Positions 14,303 through 26,201 of a stretch of 64,000 nt of DNA are shown here, piece by piece (positions within the stretch are counted from its first letter, which is position 1; each line of letters opens with the position of its first letter). This DNA is from Cryptomeria japonica (Eukaryota; Streptophyta; Pinopsida; Cupressales; Cupressaceae). Below the pieces are notes generated by a model that worked only from the letters and a program-made list of their open reading frames with translations, did no database searches and was not told the DNA's origin. A program made the translations under genes and the position numbers. The stretch covers positions 99,989,897 to 100,053,896 of the forward strand of contig NC_081407.1 of the NCBI RefSeq assembly GCF_030272615.1, in the 5' to 3' direction.

Positions 14303-15327
14303 GATGATAGTTAAGTTGCAAGATTAATAATGAAGTTTTAATATAGAATAGGACATGAATAGGCTTAGAATGACATATGGGAAACCACAATAAAGTAGGT
14401 GCCAAATAGAGTGTGAAATTGTAAAGAGATACAATTTACAACACTATAGGTTCATAAAACATAATACTTGCTAAAGGTTCTACAAATTAGAAAGCTAAGT
14501 GGGCCTAATAATGGGGGAAACTCCATGGTTAAGCATATTTGAGTTGGGTTAGTACTAGAATGGATGACTCTTAAGAAGCTCCAATGCTCACCTCTATGAG
14601 CATCACTTAGATGCGATGGATGCTATGTGGACCATTCATTTTCATGAATGATGGGTTCGTGGGCCAATGAGTTTGACTCAAAGACTATGCGATTGATATT
14701 TGACAATAATATCATTAGTTTAATATTTTTAATAGCTAAATTCTCCTATTAATCAAACTCTTCTTGATCAATACAATAGAAATGTGAAACCTCCTTCTTG
14801 AACCTCGTTTCTTTAGTTGCCTACTAATATAATATCAATTGGAAAATAATATGAATGAATGAATGAAGTAATTTTGATAACATCCACGAGACCATCAATC
14901 TAAAAGATTGAGAGTCAAATCTTTAACCATTTTCAAGTTCTTTTCGATGTTGACTCTTCTATTATGAACCTTGATTAAGTAGCCAACAATTTTGTGAAGC
15001 CTTGGCTCTTCAAATAGCTATTTTTTAGACTACCCATCTCCAAATTATAATTAATTATTATTATTATTTTTTTATTTGATAACTTTCCTATGTTTTTTAT
15101 ATCTTAGGAAATTGTAACCGTGTAAAATCCTAATTTGAATCGATTTAGTATAATTCATTTCTTGTCGCGTGCCTTATATTTACCATTATTATTATTATTA
15201 TTTTTTTGCTAAAAACATGATAGGTATGGAAGAAAAAGATTGATGAATGAGAAAATTTTAAGACAGGCAACTAGACATTTATTGAAGTACCAATGTCATT
15301 CGCGCAAACACAGGAATTAAGGTGGGT
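14303..15327. other. upstream region of the lipid kinase gene
   Basis: AT-rich DNA between the SINE and the first exon. It includes ATT-rich tracts at about 15053-15075 and 15190-15208. It must hold the promoter if 15328 is the true start, but I see no distinct TATA box or other site. Confidence 0.4.
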
Positions 15328-15570
15328 ATGGATTGCATGGAACGTGAAATGCATGGCTGGGGTCTTATGAAGATGAAAATGAAGAGAGAGCACAACAGCA
15401 AAACAGCGAACAGAAGAAGAGCAATCAAACAAATTCATGAAAAGGAAGAGAAGATTCTATTCGAGGACAAGGTTATTTGTGGGAAAAGTAGAGTACCCAG
15501 TAGAGCTATCCTGACTAAGAATTCACTTATACTGGATTCGAATCATCTCAGACTCGAAGATATTCTGAGT
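15328..15570 (+). CDS. LCBK/SPHK-like lipid kinase, probable first coding exon
   Basis: 81 codons from the first in-frame ATG (15328; an in-frame TGA lies upstream) to a good donor, AGT|GTAAGC at 15570/15571, phase 0. The N-terminal half is basic and probably variable. The end, SLILDSNHLRLEDILS, continues directly into exon 2 (VSCDFNIFQVFIHSY) and together resembles the N-terminal, PH-like region of plant sphingoid long-chain base kinases. Seen directly: open frame, donor, matching phase. Inference: that this exon joins exon 2 across 9.3 kb. An upstream exon cannot be excluded, since Arabidopsis LCBK1 has a longer N-terminus. Confidence 0.6.
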
Positions 15571-16384
15571 GTAAGCCTCCATATGCCATAATTATATAAG
15601 CATCCTGGTTTACTTTTTTCTTTCTTTCTTGTATTTATGCAATTCTGATTTGTTTCTTTGTTTGCAAAAGCTGACTAGTTCATTCTTATTTGAAAATGCA
15701 ACAATGAAGCGATGGCTAGATTTAGGTTGGCTATTGTGCTACTGAATAGATTATTGCATGACTAGTAAGTAGCTTTAGGATCTTCACATGTCTACCAGGA
15801 TTGGGTGCCCAATTTTGTACATTCGTAGCGACAGCTTTCTTTAGAGGCACCCATTTTGATCAAAACTTAATCCTTTTCGTCCAAAGTAATAAAAACCCTT
15901 TAACTTCAAACACGAGTTAGTCAAATATTAGCCTCTGTTGAACAACTTTTTAAACAATTATCTGATTTTTTAATTTGTTTTCTTGAGGCTATCTATCAAA
16001 TGCCAGCTGACATTTATTAGAATGCTCCAGTTCAAAGTTCGGCTGTGGAAGATTTTCTAGCAGGGAAAATACATCAATCACTGGAGTCTAGGCAATCATA
16101 GTAATCTTGAGATTACAAAGTATATCTAGAGGAATTACCTCAGTCCTACAAAGTATAATTTTGCAATGGTTCCTCCTTTGCATGTCTGGCAAGAGGATTC
16201 GCCCTATGCTATTGGATAACAGCTCAAAAAACTGCTGTCGTATTTCCTTGGCACACTGCAGAGCTAATATAGAAATGATGGGAGCCACTAAAATACCTTT
16301 CTTTGAAACAAAACTTTAACATGTGATTTCAGGGGGTGGGGGAAGGACTTAAGTTTGCAATGCATTTCCTTAGTCTCTAGATTC

Positions 16385-16694
16385 TGTTGATAAAAAGGGC
16401 AGATAAACAACTACAAAACCATTTATAACAAATGCAAGATAAACAAATAATGCACACAGAACACCAGCTATATGTGGTCCACCGTAATGGCTACATCCAC
16501 GGGAAACGCAGGGGAAATCTCTGTTTATTACTTCTGTTCTTCCAATTACATTTACAGCAACTTGCTGCATCAGCAAAACAATAATAATTACATTATCCAT
16601 TCTCATCAATCCAAAGGAATACCAATGGACAACCGATGGAGGGAAACAAATGATAAGATGAAAGAGTCTGACCATTGGACTTCATGATCCAACA
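16385..16694 (-). repeat. 3' LTR of a Copia fragment
   Basis: Minus-strand reading begins TGTTGGATCATGAAGTCC directly after a purine tract (AAGTGGGAGAT; plus strand 16695-16705), as a 3' LTR should. It contains CCCGTGGATGTAGCCA and GTGGACCAC, motifs shared with the solo LTR at 25740-26201. The far end is set at TGTTGATAAA (16385) because that gives a TG..CA element of 310 bp; no duplication can be checked. Confidence 0.55.
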
Positions 16695-18059
16695 ATCTCC
16701 CACTTGAAGTCCAACCACTACTGTAAAGAAAGTCGCTCAAAGATGTTCTCCCTCTTTTCCAGGCATATTGTCACATCTTGACAATGCCAAGAGAAGCCTT
16801 GCAAAACTCAAGCTTCTTCCTTGAAACTATCTTCATCAATGCATCAGCTGGATTCACCTTTGAATGTATCCTTTCGACTTTCAGTTTGCCCCTTTTCAAG
16901 AATACTTTGGATGAAATGATATCTCAGCTCAATACACTTTGTTCAATTGTGGAATGCTGCATTCTTGGCCAAATGAATAGCACTGTTGCTATTACAAAAG
17001 AGAGTAAAATCAAGTTGTTTGCATCCCAATTCACCCAATAAACTCTGCAACCATATCATTTCCTTAGCACCTTCAGTGAGAGCAGTGTATTCGGCTTCAG
17101 TAGCTGAGAGTGCAACCACTTGTTGCAATCTAGAAACCCAGCTGATCACTGACCCAACAAATGTAAAAACGTAACTGGTAGTTGATCTCCATTTTTCCAA
17201 ATTACCGGCCATATCTGAATCAACGAAACCTTGCAGTTGTGCATCTCTTTCAAAGCACAAAACATAGTCAAAAGTGCCCTTCAAATATCACAAAATTCAC
17301 TTAACATTTTGCCAATGAGTTTTACCCAGATTGCTCATGTATCTATTGACTACTCCCACTGCATGAGCAATGTCGGGTCTAGTGCATACCATCGCATACT
17401 TGAGGCTCCCAACAGTGGATGAGTAAGGAATTCCTTTCATATACTCTTGATCTTTGTGTGTCTTGGGACACATCTCATAGGATAAGTCAAAGTGGTCAGC
17501 AAGTGGTGTGCTTTCAGCCTTTGCACCCTTCATGTTAAACAAATCCAAGACCTAATTAATGTATTTTTCTTGTGATAATCTGATCTGTCTTTTCTGCCTA
17601 TCCCTGATTATTGTCATTCCAAGAATCCTCTTCTCTGCTCCCAAATCCTTCATTGCAAACTTGTGAGCTAATTGTTGTTTTAGATTACTAACAACATTCA
17701 TACTTAGTGCCGGTCACTCGCATATCATCAATGTATAACAACAATAGACAAACTCACCATTTCCCAACACTTTGTAATAAACACACGGATCAAATTCACA
17801 CCTAGTGAAGTGTTGCTCAGCCACAAAGGAATTGAACATGAGATACCATTGTCATGGAGCTTGTTTGAGTCCATACAAGTTTCTCCTCAATTTGCAAAAT
17901 AAGTTTTTATGCCCTTCTCCTTCAAAACCTTCAGGTTGCTACATATACAATTCTTCTTGTATGTCACCATGAAGAAATGCAGTCTTAACATCATGTCCAA
18001 ATTCATTGCATTTGCCATCAAGGAAAAGGATAAGGGGAACATTCTCCTAGATGATAGCT
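16695..18059 (-). pseudogene. Copia pol fragment (RT end and RNase H)
   Basis: Minus strand: an RT piece near 17990 (TAFLHG-type, frame-shifted), GLKQAP-type region near 17860, SLKYAMVCTRPDIAHAVG at about 17400, and RNase H with GFVDSDMAGN, SWVSRLQQVVALSATEAEY and MIWLQ at 17284-16943. These are the conserved blocks of Ty1/Copia reverse transcriptase and RNase H. The 5' half (gag, protease, integrase) is absent; the fragment ends abruptly near 18060. Stops and frameshifts throughout. Confidence 0.85.
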
Positions 18060-19049
18060 TGTTACAGTCCTAGATGGCATGGAATTTTCCTATTTGCTTT
18101 TGCTCCTTGCATTTTGTGCCAAGGAGGGTGTGTATTTTCCATAGGTTGGCATTTAATAAAAGTTCGGTGATTAGGTAGTTAGTTATAACTAACCCTAATT
18201 AGGGTTGTTTTGAATTATCTTGGCTGTGGATTTCAAATCAATCTTGGCCCTCATTTGTAATGAGAGCTCTATCTAAGACTTTGCTCATTTCATTTGTAGC
18301 AAGAGACTACGTGTTGCTGAGATACTGCCACAATAAATACAAACTCCTTGAAGCTTGGTGAGTCTACGTGTTGTTTTGGGTGTTAGCATGGTTTCTTATT
18401 TCTAAAGTTAGATTAAGAGTTATTCACATCAAGTTACTTAGTTGGATGGAAGATATTGTTGTTGATTCATGGTGAAACCTACATGTTCATACCATTTGGA
18501 ATTTGTTGATTGCAAATTGCAGTGCATGGGTTAGATTTTAGTTGCTTTATGCTCATTGATTTCAATTGTCTTCGGTGTTTATGTGTGTGGGCAATTTGAA
18601 AATCGTTTATATTTTCTTAGAAGATTGCATCATCTTTGTGTAGTTTTTTCTAATGGTGAAGCAAAGTTTGATTTGGTTTCATTGAGCCACCAATAGTTTC
18701 TTACATTGTTAGAGATAGATTAGACTCCTAAACTTTATCCCTTTTGCATTTTATTTCAAAACACTTTCATAGAATTAGTTAGAGTGCCTTATTGCAAAAT
18801 CATAAGTTATTTTGAGGAAAAGGAATTGATAGAATCCTAGAACAATCGTGTAGGTCCCTTTGTGTGAACCAGCATATCACATCTATACCCTGAGGCTATC
18901 CCTAATTTAAAGTCGATCATTCGCATTGTAAACCTTGGGGTCACCTTGTTTGATCACAAAGCTTAGCATTCAATGTTTCCTTGTTCAAGAGAGGATAGAA
19001 TACCTAGTATTTTATTTTGTGTTCGAGGTGTCCTAAAAACACATCAACA
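18060..19049. repeat. LTR-like block between two retroelement fragments
   Basis: 990 bp that starts TGTTACAG and ends ACATCAACA, so it has LTR-like TG..CA ends, and it separates the Copia fragment from the chromovirus pol. It carries AACCCTAATTAGGGTT (18191-18206), a perfect 16-base palindrome. The flanking five bases differ (TAGCT and GATTC), so a simple solo LTR insertion is not supported. Confidence 0.3.
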
Positions 19050-20994
19050 GATTCTATAGGAGGTTTGTTAAGGGATTTTCACAAATGGTTGCCCCACTTA
19101 CTGTTTTGACCAACAAGGGGGCCTTTGTGTGGTCTAATGCAGCACAACAATGCTTTGATTAGTTTATGAAAATTATTAGTTCATGCCCAATTCTTGCTTT
19201 TTCTGATTTTTCCAAGCCTTTTGAGCTTGAGTGTGATGCTTAGAGAGAAAGAATAGGTGCTGTCTTGATGCAGGCTAAGCATCCCATCTCATTTGAAAGC
19301 AGGAAACTAAGGAGTGCTGAGAGGAGTTACTCTATATATGATAATTAGATAAGGAGATGCTGGCCACTATGCATGCCTTGGCCAAGTTCAGACCATATCT
19401 TGTGGTAGGTAAGTTCATTGTTAAAACCGACCACAAAAGTCTTAAGTACTTCCTGAATCTGAAACATTTAAATGATAGACAACATAAATGGGTATGTAAG
19501 CTTTAAGCTTACAACTTTGGCATTTCTTATGTCTAAGAGAAGAGAAACATTGTGGCTAATGCTTTATCTAGGAGACCGCATTTATGCTCTTTAGTGGAGA
19601 TTACAACAAATTGGAAAGAGTTGATATGAGCAAAGTATGCTAAGCACTCTTGGGCTACTTGCATCATTGAGGACACTATATAGGATAACAAGTATGCAGT
19701 AATCAATGAGCTTATCATTTACAAAGATATAATTATTTGGTACCCATTTCAAAGTTTACGGTGAAGGTTATGAGATCTTTTCATGATACTCCTATGGCTG
19801 GTCACTTGGGGTTTCTTAAGACATACAGGATTGTTTGAGAAAGGTTTATGTGGAAAGGACTTAAGAATGAAGTATGTTCAGGAGTGTCCCATATGTCAGC
19901 AAAATAAAAATGAACATACTTATCCAACTGGTTTATTTCAGGCCCTACCTATTCCCAGTCAAAAAATGGGGAAAGTATTTTGTTGTATTTTATTACAAGG
20001 GCTATCGAGGGTGCAAGGTAAGGATTGCATCCTTGTTGTGGTGGATATATTAACCAAATTTTCTCATTTCTTTTCTATTTCAATAGTGTTCATAGTAGTA
20101 CAAGTAGAAGATTTGTTTTTCCGAGAGATACTTAGATTGGATGGATTGCCCAAGAACATTATAAGTGATAGGGACAAAAGTTCTTGAGCTTATTTTGGTA
20201 GGAAATTTCAGATTGGGTGAGACTTAGCTTACTCCTAGTACCAATTATCACCTATAGACAGATGGATAGACTGAAATTGTAAACAAGTGGGTGGAAGGGT
20301 ATCTTTGTAATTACATTTCAAGGCAGCAGAAGGCGTGGGTGAGATGGTTGCACCTTGGTGAGTATTGCTATAAATCTAGCTACCCCATGTCAATTAAGAT
20401 GTCACCATTTGTCTCTTTGTATGGATATGAAGCTCCCAACTTCATTGACTCGTTGTTTGGAGATAGTAGGGTGCCAAAAGTCATGGATTTATTACAGTAG
20501 AGTCAGGATATAATGAAATCCTTGAAAGCCAACTTGCAGCAAGCTCATCATCAGCAGATATTGTATGTAGATCAGCTTGCATTGTGCAAACCTTTGAGGT
20601 TGGTGACATGTTTTAATTGAGGCTGCAGCCTTACAGGTAGTTCACTCAAGAAGAGTGGACTAGAGAAGTTGAAGCCACAATTTTGGGCGCATTCAAGTTC
20701 TCCAAGAGGATTGGAGAAGTAGCTTATGAGTTGGAGCTACTGGTAGGTAGCAAGGTGCATAATGTTTTTCATGTATCTTGCCTCAAAGGTGTTGGGGTAT
20801 AATGTAGTTCCCTCTTCCAAGTTGCCACCACTGGTTGAGGAAGGAAAACTGATTCTATTCCAAAGGCCATCATTGATTATAGGGAATGTACTCTAAGGAG
20901 GACTATCAAAGAGTACTTAGTGAAGTGGAAAAATTTGTCGATTGAGGAAGATACTTGGGAGAGTGAGCGAATATTGCAGCATCCAGATTTGTAA
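19050..20994 (+). pseudogene. chromovirus (Gypsy) pol fragment: RT end, RNase H, integrase, chromodomain
   Basis: Plus strand, many frames: RFYRRFVKGFSQMVAPLT at 19050, the RNase H start SDFSKPFELECDA near 19205, RSAERSY, then integrase (zinc-binding CPICQQNK near 19890, DILTKFSHF near 20050, NKWVEGYL near 20283) and finally a chromodomain at about 20870-20994 (EYLVKWKNLSIEEDTWE). A chromodomain at the integrase C-terminus defines chromoviruses and guides insertion to heterochromatin. A PPT-like purine run (21016-21029) and an LTR follow. The gag, protease and most of RT are missing. Non-functional. Confidence 0.85.
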
Positions 20995-21029
20995 TTGCTT
21001 GGGGACAAGCAATTCTAGGGAGGGAGGAC

Positions 21030-21750
21030 TATAATGCCCCCTCTCTAAGCCTAGTTATTTGGGGACCATCAACCTATTTCTAGGGTTCTCGTAGGCTAAT
21101 GTGGGTGTTTAGGGAATTCCACTTTTCTTGGAGACATTGGAACTGTTCTTTTAGCATTTCTATTTATGACATTGAGCTTTGTTGTTAGTGAGATTCACGG
21201 TGATGCTTCTAGAAGTGTTTTTGGCCACTTAGTTTGTGCCCCACACTTCTTGGATCCCATGGCTATTTTTAGCAAGTCACCGTTTATGCACCGTCTTCAT
21301 CATGTGGCACCAGTTTCATTTTGACACTCAATTTCTAGATCTGGTGTCTCCGCGATGCTTTCCGCAAGTCAGCTGGTTTCTTTTGAAGAAATACTTGTTG
21401 TAATGTTTTGACTTTATAATACACTTAAGTGTTTATTTAATATTTTAAAATGTGACTTTAGCTTTCTTGGAATGAGTGTCCATGTTGAGAAAAAAGGGAA
21501 AACATTTTATTTTATTAAACATTAGACTTCATAAAGGGGTGTTGGGATTTGGATGAATGTAAAAGGGCTTTTTGAGCTCATTTGGATTATGCATGAAAAT
21601 TTGTGAGAAGGAAACGTTGCTTGGGTTTCTCCAGGAACTCCTTGAAGACAAAAAGCTTCATGAAGGATATCATCTATGGTGGTGAAAGATCGTCCATGGG
21701 TAATTATTGATAGATTATTTAGAGTCTATGTTGGTGCTTCATTTGTGGTG
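21030..21750 (+). repeat. 3' LTR of the chromovirus, TGTAATGTCCCC family
   Basis: It starts TATAATGCCCCCTC right after the purine tract GGGAGGGAGGAC; the first dinucleotide appears mutated from TG. It matches 44138 onward through CGTAGGCTAATG, GTGTTTAGGGA, CATTGAG(C/T)T(C/T)TGTTGT, GGTGGTGAAAGAT and CTATGTTGG. The end is not defined; similarity fades near 21750. Confidence 0.7.
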
Positions 21751-21888
21751 GTTCGAATATTAGCATGGTACACAGTGCTTACTAGAAGATGAAGCAAGGT
21801 GCATGCCTTTGTCACCAAACAGGTTTCTGCCTTTGCAACTTGTCCCTTATGGATTGTTATCACTCATGGTGACCCCTTAGAAATACCT

Positions 21889-22940
21889 TTATGAACCATA
21901 TCTTTCCCTTGAGATTTGAATTTCAATTCCATGGATTGATAATTCTCCAAGGGAATGCAACCATTGTACTCTAATAATCATATTTGCTTCCCCTAATACC
22001 ACAACACAAAAATCATTGCATACATTGTAGCCATCAAGGGATAGTTTTAGTTTAGCATAATCTTGGTGCATGGAATTGTGAATTCATTAGCCACAATGAC
22101 ATTGAACCAAACAAAGCTTTCTACTTTCAACCCTGTTTTAGCCACCAAGCCTTCATCAATGAAGTCGTCAGTAGCCCCATTGTTATCAACATCATTACTC
22201 ATTGCTTGGATGACACCCCATATTCATAACCTTGAATGGGTGATATTGCGGTGCTCCTAAAATTGTTGCAATGGTGCTGTTGCTACCATCCACAAGTCAT
22301 GCACAATGATTTGCTCCTCTATGGCATTATATAGCTTTGGTTTTTCAAGTTCATCTTCTTTATTAGATACAATTTCAATTTGAATTAATTGGACTTGGCC
22401 CTTTCCCAGACATTTGTGATCAGGTTCCCATGAATTTCTATAAGATACACAATCTTCCTTCAAAGTTCATTCCTTGTGTTATCATCCGTCGTCTTTTCTA
22501 CATTTGGCTGTGTGTAGTCTTTTGAGATTGTGAGTTGAAATGCCCTTTCTAGAACTTTTCCTTTTGAGGTCTAGTAATGGGTGATTTTGGCTGTGATGAG
22601 AATTTGTTCTTTAGCATGGATGGTTCTGGTGTTAAGGCTCTCTTGATAGCCACCTGAAGTAATGATTGTCAAAGGCCTTAATAAGAACCTGGCTCATATA
22701 AACTTCAATAAATAGGAAAGTGATTGTCTTTTCTGATATGTTTAGTATCATAATTGCAACTCTTTGGAGGTTCTGCTCTATTAAGACTTGTTGCTTAATC
22801 CTAGAAAGTTCTCTGAAATATTTTTCTTCATCCTTTTGGTCAAATCTATTTGGCAACCTTTGGCTAGAATTGTCAAAAGTTTGCACAAGGTCATGCCTTT
22901 TAGTGATAATTGACATAATTAGGATGAGTGATAATGCCAT
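21889..22940 (-). pseudogene. Gypsy gag / protease fragment, opposite strand
   Basis: Minus strand: a region with FDQKDEEKYFRELSRIKQQ near 22850, a degenerate zinc-knuckle region (SWEPDHKC with an upstream C) near 22430, and the end of a retropepsin-like domain (VLGEANMIIRVQWLHSLGEL) at 22071-21889, which resembles the LGxxWL block downstream of the active site in Gypsy proteases. It lies head-on to the plus-strand chromovirus and may be the older element into which that one inserted. Broken in several frames. Confidence 0.6.
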
Positions 22941-23251
22941 CTACAATATGTAAGAAAAAACTCTCAAGTATACAGTCTTTTGCAATATCTGTTTGTTAGT
23001 TGTAAATTACTTTCCTGTTGTACCTAACCTCATTTAATTTGGAAACATTAAGATTGTTTCACATGTAAAAGGAGATGTGAAACTCAACGGCAAAATGGTT
23101 AAAGTAGATGGAATAGTTGGTAGAAGATTAGTTCTTGGCAAAGAGCAGTGCCTTTGCTGCCCTTGGGGATTTGTTTGCTTGAATTAGTCAGTGAAACTTA
23201 TTTTACAAAGAAGTTACGAAGACTGTCGAAACTTTGGCCTTAAGGTATTTT

Positions 23252-24222
23252 CTACGAAACCCGGGCCCCTACCTGAAAAACCCCCGTCCTAGTCTTGGGG
23301 ACGTTTTAGGGACTTGGGGACGGCCATGGGACGTCCCCCCCCGTCCCCAAATTGTCAGAATTTTGAGGGGACGTCCCCGAAACGGGGGGACGGCTAGGGA
23401 CGGCTGGGGACGGATTGGGGACAGCTGGGGACGGATTGGGGACGGCTAGACGTCCCCCACATCTAGAGCTAGGGAAAAATATTAAAAAAAATAGTCGTAG
23501 TTTCAATTTTTATTTTATTTTTCTAACATGGGCCCTCTATATTGAAAAAATTTAAAAAACGACTATCAATTTTTTTATTATTGAATTTGAATAGTTATGA
23601 AATCAAAATAGTAAAATACGACTATCTATATTTTATTATTTTTCTAACATGGGCCCTCTATCAAAAATTAAAAGGCAACATTAAATTTATTAATTCATAT
23701 CAAATATTTATAATTTTAAATCAATTCATATTATAAATTTTAAAATTTATAAATAGAAAATAAATTAAATAATAAAATATTAAATAATAAATATTATACT
23801 TTTCTTTTTAGTATTTACTTAGTACTCTTTTGATTTCCATATCGCAATTGACAATGAAACAATATGGCAGCAGTGTGGCCTTTGGGCATTTTGAATGTTA
23901 TTTCTTTAATATCTATTATGATATGCATATTGACAATGTGAATGAATTGAAATTCTGAATTATGAGTGCATATTGAGTATTGAGTATATTGATAATGTTG
24001 TATGTTCGATGCTTGCATTCTAAAATGTTTTCATAGTATCATACACATGCTATATCCATGTTTTCATATGAATATAATGTATAGATGCATGCTTTATCCA
24101 TGTTTTCATATGAACATTTAGAATTTTCCTATATATTTTATATACCTGTCCCCTTTGCCGTCCCCCCCCGTCCCCAAATTTGGCAAAAAAAATTGCCGTC
24201 CCGGAAACTTGGGGTAACGTAG
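23252..24222. mobile_element. non-autonomous hAT-like DNA transposon
   Basis: 971 bp with an exact 8-bp direct repeat GGTATTTT at both sides (23244-23251 and 24223-24230), the duplication size of hAT transposons. Ends read CTACGAAACCC and, inverted, CTACGTTACCC (9 of 11 match). Near both ends are clusters of GGGGACG and its complement (23280-23460 and 24150-24180), like hAT subterminal repeats. There is no transposase. The core is AT-rich with a direct repeat (TTTTTCTAACATGGGCCCTC at about 23518 and 23640). It lies in intron 1. Confidence 0.8.
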
Positions 24223-24847
24223 GGTATTTTCCGTAAGACATAATAGCATTATTTACAGTATTTTTTGGAAAACGTGGCTCGATGCAAGAAGTTTCTTCTT
24301 TTGAAGCCTCATGTTTGTTTAATGTTCTAATTGGAGATGCTATTTGATTATAGAATGTTTATTTCCAATTTTTGCATTTAATTTTTTGTGATATTGTTTT
24401 TGTTGATATTATCCAAGAAAAAATAGATTTCAACTATGCTATTGGTCACCGCTTTAACTAGCAGCTCCAGAATTGAATTATAACAGCAGAAATGCCATCT
24501 ACAACAGTGGCATCACAGTAGTGCAACAGGTTTCAGTTTTTGTCTATACTTAAGATTTTTTCAAACTCGGTAATCTATGTAATAGTAGACTTCTGATTAG
24601 TTTTCAGAGGTGGTGTGTAGCAAATAATGTGCTAAGCAGTAAAGGAAACAAAGGGTTATAATTCTATGATAATAGGGAAATCATATCCATGTCTCTTGTT
24701 TAATGTTTTTATCATTTAAGTGATATAATATTTCTTTCTACTTCAGATTTAACACTAAGAAACAGTGGTTGGCAAGTAACTATAGCTTGCATTAATAATG
24801 TGTTATTTGTTCTATGAATGCTAAGAGCGTGAACTGCAATTATGCAG

Positions 24848-25207
24848 GTATCTTGTGATTTTAATATATTTCAGGTTTTTATTCATTCCTATACAACATT
24901 TCACACAAAGTGGGTTCCAGCATTATTTGGTATTGCTAGAAGGCGGCATTGTTGTCTCGATTTCACTGTCCAAGATAAAGGAAAATTAGCAGAATGGAAA
25001 AGTTTTTTGGAAAAACAAGGATGCTATGTGAATTGTACTCGAATTTTGGTTGGAACAAAAGGCGATGCAAGTGTTGCAGTTGACTCAGTTTCAGATGCAA
25101 CAATGATTCGTCAGCCAAGAAAGTCTTTTCTTGTCATTCTCAATCCTTGCTCTGGTAATGGTCATGCAAGGAAAATTTACTATGATAAAGTTGAGCCATT
25201 GTTCAAG
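24848..25207 (+). CDS. LCBK1: LCBK/SPHK-like lipid kinase, exon 2
   Basis: 120 codons between TTATGCAG|GT (24847) and AAG|GTGGGA (25207), phase 0 at both sides. It encodes the end of the N-terminal PH-like region (VFIHSYTTFHTKW, then GKLAEWKSFLEKQGCYVNC) and the start of the diacylglycerol-kinase-type catalytic domain, PRKSFLVILNPCSGNG, which is the nucleotide-binding loop of sphingosine, ceramide and diacylglycerol kinases. The CYVNC and VEPLFK stretches are closer to Arabidopsis LCBK1 than to SPHK1 or ceramide kinase, by recall rather than by search. The enzyme phosphorylates sphingoid long-chain bases, a signalling step. The open frame is clean, unlike the surrounding transposons. An alternative acceptor (TTTCAG|GTTTTT at 24874) would shorten the exon by nine codons. 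Confidence 0.8.
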
Positions 25208-25739
25208 GTGGGATATATTCTCCATGCCTTTTATCTTGCATTTTGCACATCTCAAATTCCCATGGATGTCTGATTAATGTTTGAGCAATGAATAATTATT
25301 TAAAGTTTATGTGGTCATTGATTCTTAATTTCTTTATAAAAGCACTAGAAAGTCAAATTTTAGCGAGGTTAATGCATTGTGAATTGAATCTGTGTTTTAT
25401 CCAAAATTCATTCCTTTAAACAAAATATTTTACTTGAACTTGGGGAATGGGAATATACCAAATGATACCTAATTTGAGGTAATTTATCTTAATTCGTTGA
25501 AGTGTTTCTTCTCTTGTTCTTAATTAGCAAAGACCATATACAAACTAATTTTTTTGTTTGTTATTTTTTAAACTTGAATACTATTTCTGTACAACAGTAT
25601 TTACTTTTGCAGAATGTAGGTAAGCAGAATGTGTGTTCATCTGACATATTATGCATTTCAAATATTTGCATGCATACAAGGCATTTGTGTTTGTGCTTAT
25701 TTTGCAACGTAGGATGAAATATGATTTCTCTCTAGGAAT

Positions 25740-26201
25740 TGTTAGGGTTTCAAGCAGATCCAAAGCAAATATGAACTAACAATTATATGCAGATTTAAAT
25801 ACAAAAGATAAAGAAATAAAACAGGACACAGATAACACAAAGATTTAACGTGGTTCACCCAGAATGGGTTACGTCCACCATACACAGTCGTCCAATCTTT
25901 CTTATTATCCAGCAAAAACAGTACATCAACCTTACAATGCCTTAAGCATCCCAGCTGCTTATAACATGCGTTTTTAGGGCAAAAACAAAGTTGGCCTTTT
26001 TAGGGTTTTATTACAATGTCAGTTTTCATAAAAAAAAAATACCCAAAATTTTTTTTCTCGCAGGCTCCCGCCCCGAACCCCCGCTTTTCTCGGCGGCTGC
26101 TGCCCCCGAACCCCAGCCTGGGGCTTGGCCCGGCCCCGGACCCCGGCAAGGATATGTGCTGAGTGTACAGTACTTTGCTGATCAGTCGCCACATTTCAAC
26201 A
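25740..26201 (-). mobile_element. Copia-type solo LTR in intron 2
   Basis: 462 bp, TGTTAGGG to TTTCAACA, between direct repeats GGAAT (25735-25739 and 26202-26206). The minus strand carries GGTGGACGTAACCC and GAACCACGTTAAATC, motifs of Copia LTRs and shared with 16385-16694. Positions 26055-26150 are strikingly GC-rich, with several runs of four or five C. No internal region. Confidence 0.85.

Larger units (their letters stand above)
15571..24847 (+). other. intron 1 of the lipid kinase gene, filled with transposons
   Basis: 9,277 bp from GTAAGC (15571) to TTATGCAG (24847). It contains a Copia fragment (16385-18059), an LTR-like block (18060-19049), chromovirus pol and LTR (19050-21750), a minus-strand Gypsy fragment (21889-22940) and a hAT-like element (23252-24222). 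Stretches 15571-16384, 22941-23243 and 24231-24847 show nothing I recognise. Confidence 0.55.

Noticed and set aside
18060-19049. Solo LTR with TG..CA ends
   Set aside because: Flanking five bases do not match, so it is kept only as LTR-like.
23060-23186. Possible extra kinase exon (KGDVKLNGKMVKVDG-like reading)
   Set aside because: No good acceptor or donor, and exons 1 and 2 already join in phase without it.
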